Below, one piece after another: positions 6,253-8,454 of a DNA stretch of 8,454 nucleotides; the first letter of the stretch is position 1, and every line of letters begins with the position of its first letter. The stretch is from CAYZEZ01 sp964477295 (GTDB lineage Bacteria > Bacteroidota > Bacteroidia > Bacteroidales > SM23-62). The stretch is from NCBI GenBank assembly GCA_964477295.1, contig CAYZEZ010000215.1, positions 1 to 8,454 of the forward strand. Reading direction: 5' to 3'. Both the position numbers and the translations under genes were made by a program. Under the pieces are notes generated by a model, which searched no databases, was not told the origin of the DNA, and worked only from the letters and a program-made list of their open reading frames with translations.

Positions 6253-6904
6253 TATAGCTGGTTTTTTCAATACACAACTCATTGATCCCAAAGGTTTACT
6301 GGTGCTGTTTGTAAACTTCACTTTCAATTTTGTTGTTGTAGCCTTTATTGTCCGTGCGCTCTATTTTCCGATTGCAAGAAGGAAAGATTACATGTTCTCT
6401 TATCTGCTGATCAGCAATGTAATATTCCTCCTCTGTTTCCTTGTGAATACTATTGAGATTGGGCTGGGTCTTGCCCTTGGATTATTTGCTGTATTCACTA
6501 TAATCCGTTACAGAACCAACCCGATCCCTATCAAGGAAATGACTTACCTGTTTGTGGTGATTGGAGTTTCTGTAATTAATGCTCTCGCACAAATCAGCTA
6601 TATTGAGGTGTTATTTACTAACCTGGCTATTATTGTTCTCATTTATTTCCTGGAGAAGATTTGGCTTTTGCGTTATGAGATCAGCAAAACCATTATCTAT
6701 GAAAGAATCGATCTGATAAAACCACAACACAGGCAGGAACTGATAAACGACCTGAAAGACAGAACCGGCCTTGACATTCACAGAATTGAGATCGGCAGAA
6801 TCGATTTTTTAAGAGATACGGTAAGGATTCGTGTTTTTTACATGGAAAATGGAACAAATAATTATGAAGATGATATTGAAGTAAAAAGCCAGTCAAACAG
6901 GTAA
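6221..6904 (+). CDS. DUF4956 membrane protein, partner of the VTC protein
   Basis: A 227-residue inner-membrane protein with about five hydrophobic segments, near residues 25-48, 58-76, 80-95, 107-125 and 129-147, then a soluble charged tail of about 78 residues. The family signature is the stretch around 88-111, with FAVFTIIRYRT followed by NPIPIKEMTYLF. DUF4956 has no known biochemical role, but its genes are often found beside VTC-domain genes, as here. The ATG at 6221 lies 32 bp inside the VTC gene in another frame, which indicates one transcript and probable translational coupling. By analogy with eukaryotic VTC complexes, where the catalytic domain is tied to membrane helices that pass the chain across the membrane, this protein could anchor the polymerase or move its product; that is inference. 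No CotH-like gene, another frequent companion, lies next to it. Convergent with the citrate lyase gene, 27 bp away. Confidence 0.9.
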   Translation: MILDIITLQTDIAGFFNTQLIDPKGLLVLFVNFTFNFVVVAFIVRALYFPIARRKDYMFSYLLISNVIFLLCFLVNTIEIGLGLALGLFAVFTIIRYRTNPIPIKEMTYLFVVIGVSVINALAQISYIEVLFTNLAIIVLIYFLEKIWLLRYEISKTIIYERIDLIKPQHRQELINDLKDRTGLDIHRIEIGRIDFLRDTVRIRVFYMENGTNNYEDDIEVKSQSNR

Positions 6905-6931
6905 TATTGCAAGGTAAAGAAATTATCCTCA

Positions 6932-8454
6932 TCAACTATCTACTTCTCTGACCGAATCCAGGACCGTCCCATCAACCCATTTTACGACAGCCACAACATT
7001 ATCTTTCAGCCTTGGCATAGCGGGCTTTCCACAGATTCTTTCGGCTTCCTCTTTGAGTTCCTCTATAGCTTTTACAGGCAGTCCTGATCCTTTAACAGCC
7101 TGCAAAAGATCTTTCCTCGAAGGATGAATGGCTATGCCTCTTTCTGTAATGACCACATCGATCATTTCACCGGGACCGCACAGGGTGGTAACTTCATCCC
7201 TGATGACAGGTACACGGTCGCGGAACAGGGGCACCGGCAATATGACTGTCTTCGAGAACAGGCAATTCTGCCAGCCACCAATCCCATGCAGCAGGTAGCC
7301 ATCTGAGTGGGTGACCACGTTGGCATTGAACTTTGTATCTATTTCAGTAGCCCCCAGGATTACCACATCAACCAAACCTGCAAAATTACCCTTCCCGTGA
7401 TAATTATAGCTTGTGAAGGGACTGGTCCATACATGGTTCGGATTCTCCTTCATCGACCTGATGCCATCCAGATCAAATGTCTGACCATCGAGGATGTAGT
7501 CAACAAGGCCCTCTTCCAGCATGGAGACCAGGTACTTATTACTGCCCCCGCGGGCAAACCTGGCACTGATATTCTGTTGTTTCATGATCTCCCTGAAACA
7601 TTCACCGACTGCAAGGGAGGTCCCTCCTGCCCCGCTCTGAAAAGAAAAACCATTCTTAATGATCCCTGCTTCAAGACAAAACTTGCCTGTCAGTTCAGCA
7701 AGTAAAAGGCGGTCAGGACTTTTGGTTATCATGGTGGTTCCGGATACAATTTTAGACGGGTCACCGATCTTTTCCTGCTGTACAATATAATCCACATAAT
7801 TCCCCAGGATCTGCCATGGAATGCAGGGAAAACCGACCAGGTTGTCAGTAACCACAACGACCTTATCTGCATACTGGGAATCGGCCAGTGCAAATCCCAG
7901 TGATCCACTGGCTGATGGTCCTTCCAACCCATTTGCATTCCCAAATGGATCGGCACAGCCTGCTCCTATCACTGCAATATCGATCCGTACTTCACCATCC
8001 TGTATGGCCTGGTATCTGCCACCATGGGATCTTAAAACACCAGTCCCTTTCATTTTACCTTCAGAGGTAAATCTTCCAAGGGGTCCGTTCATACTTCCCT
8101 CAATATGATGGATGGTACCCTCTTCAAGGTAGGGTATCAGGTGGGCATGGCAAGGAAACGAGGCAGATGGAAACCAGCGCAGGTTTTTAATACCTAACTC
8201 GTGTGCTATATCGAATACCTGATTTGCCAGTAAATCACCATCCCGAAAATGGTGGTGAGTAGAGATAGTCATTCCGTCCCTGATATTGCATTTTATCAAC
8301 GCCTCTTTTAGGGTGGCAACCAGTTTATTACCATCTTCGGGATAATTCCGGGATGATCTGATGAACGGCCCATATCGGTTTCCGTCCGGAGCATAATTAC
8401 CAACTCCCATGAATGGAATCACCTGCTCGCCATTAACATATTCCGGGACCGGTC
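6932..8454 (-). CDS. citF: citrate lyase alpha subunit (CitF) homologue, divergent; N-terminus outside window
   Basis: Homologue of the acyl-carrier-protein transferase subunit of citrate lyase, which swaps acetyl for citryl on the gamma subunit before cleavage to oxaloacetate and acetate. Numbering from the GTG at 8422 (496 residues), family blocks include DGMTISTHHHFRDGD (49-63), RSHGGR (131-136), GCADPFGNANG (155-165), SGTTMITKSP (227-236), QSGAGGTSLAV (262-272), ENPNH (326-330), EIDTKFNANV (360-369) and ITERGIAIHPSR (425-436). The frame stays open through the right edge and ten more residues (ending EYVNGEQ) are CitF-like, so the GTG is not the start and the gene continues outside. The GASGGH-type motif of classical CitF is replaced by HGIGGWQNCLF (379-389), and LALGGITG-like by FARGGSNK, so the substrate may differ (citramalate lyase is a possible alternative). 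Beta and gamma subunit genes are not in the window; they could lie upstream beyond 8454. Confidence 0.88.
   Translation of the reverse strand, partial: PVPEYVNGEQVIPFMGVGNYAPDGNRYGPFIRSSRNYPEDGNKLVATLKEALIKCNIRDGMTISTHHHFRDGDLLANQVFDIAHELGIKNLRWFPSASFPCHAHLIPYLEEGTIHHIEGSMNGPLGRFTSEGKMKGTGVLRSHGGRYQAIQDGEVRIDIAVIGAGCADPFGNANGLEGPSASGSLGFALADSQYADKVVVVTDNLVGFPCIPWQILGNYVDYIVQQEKIGDPSKIVSGTTMITKSPDRLLLAELTGKFCLEAGIIKNGFSFQSGAGGTSLAVGECFREIMKQQNISARFARGGSNKYLVSMLEEGLVDYILDGQTFDLDGIRSMKENPNHVWTSPFTSYNYHGKGNFAGLVDVVILGATEIDTKFNANVVTHSDGYLLHGIGGWQNCLFSKTVILPVPLFRDRVPVIRDEVTTLCGPGEMIDVVITERGIAIHPSRKDLLQAVKGSGLPVKAIEELKEEAERICGKPAMPRLKDNVVAVVKWVDGTVLDSVREVDS

Noticed and set aside
8420..8422. GTG as the start of the citrate lyase alpha gene
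   Set aside because: The frame continues upstream to the window edge with residues that still look like the family (EYVNGEQ), so the true start lies outside.

Overview
This window looks like a chromosomal piece of an anaerobic or microaerobic member of the Bacteroidota, probably Bacteroidales-like. The evidence is moderate to low GC with AT-rich intergenic regions, no Shine-Dalgarno-like sequence before most starts, and a gene set (PepD, rubredoxin, a citrate-lyase-type alpha subunit, a VTC/DUF4956 pair) that fits this group. The assignment is an inference from gene content and style. No marker gene is present.

Layout, left to right. On the minus strand (1-3199): the 5' part of an SLC13-type permease with two RCK_C domains, running off the left edge; a small HD-domain protein; and an isocitrate/isopropylmalate-dehydrogenase-family enzyme. 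Transcription would run from the dehydrogenase through the HD gene (27 bp gap) and, after 132 bp, possibly into the permease. The divergent intergenic region 3200-3499 carries two oppositely oriented blocks of degenerate heptamer repeats. On the plus strand (3500-4960) lies pepD, an M20-family aminoacyl-histidine dipeptidase. A convergent rubredoxin gene (5075-5236, minus), only 53 codons long, follows across a gap with an imperfect inverted repeat. A 239 bp AT-rich divergent region precedes a plus-strand two-gene unit (5476-6904): a soluble VTC-type polyphosphate polymerase homologue that appears to start at TTG, overlapping by 32 bp a membrane DUF4956 protein. The right end (6932-8454, minus) holds most of a divergent citrate lyase alpha subunit whose N-terminus lies outside the window.

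How the genes may work together. The dehydrogenase, the permease and the citrate-lyase-like protein all belong to families that handle di- and tricarboxylates, so a carboxylate-catabolic theme is plausible, but unrelated genes separate them and no specific substrate is shown. The clearest functional module is VTC plus DUF4956: a cytosolic catalytic domain with the known polyphosphate-polymerase residues in place, translationally coupled to a five-helix membrane protein of unknown function. The most unusual items are this module, the heptamer repeat pair, the HD protein with Ala in place of the metal-binding His of the HD doublet, and the rewritten signature motif of the citrate-lyase homologue.
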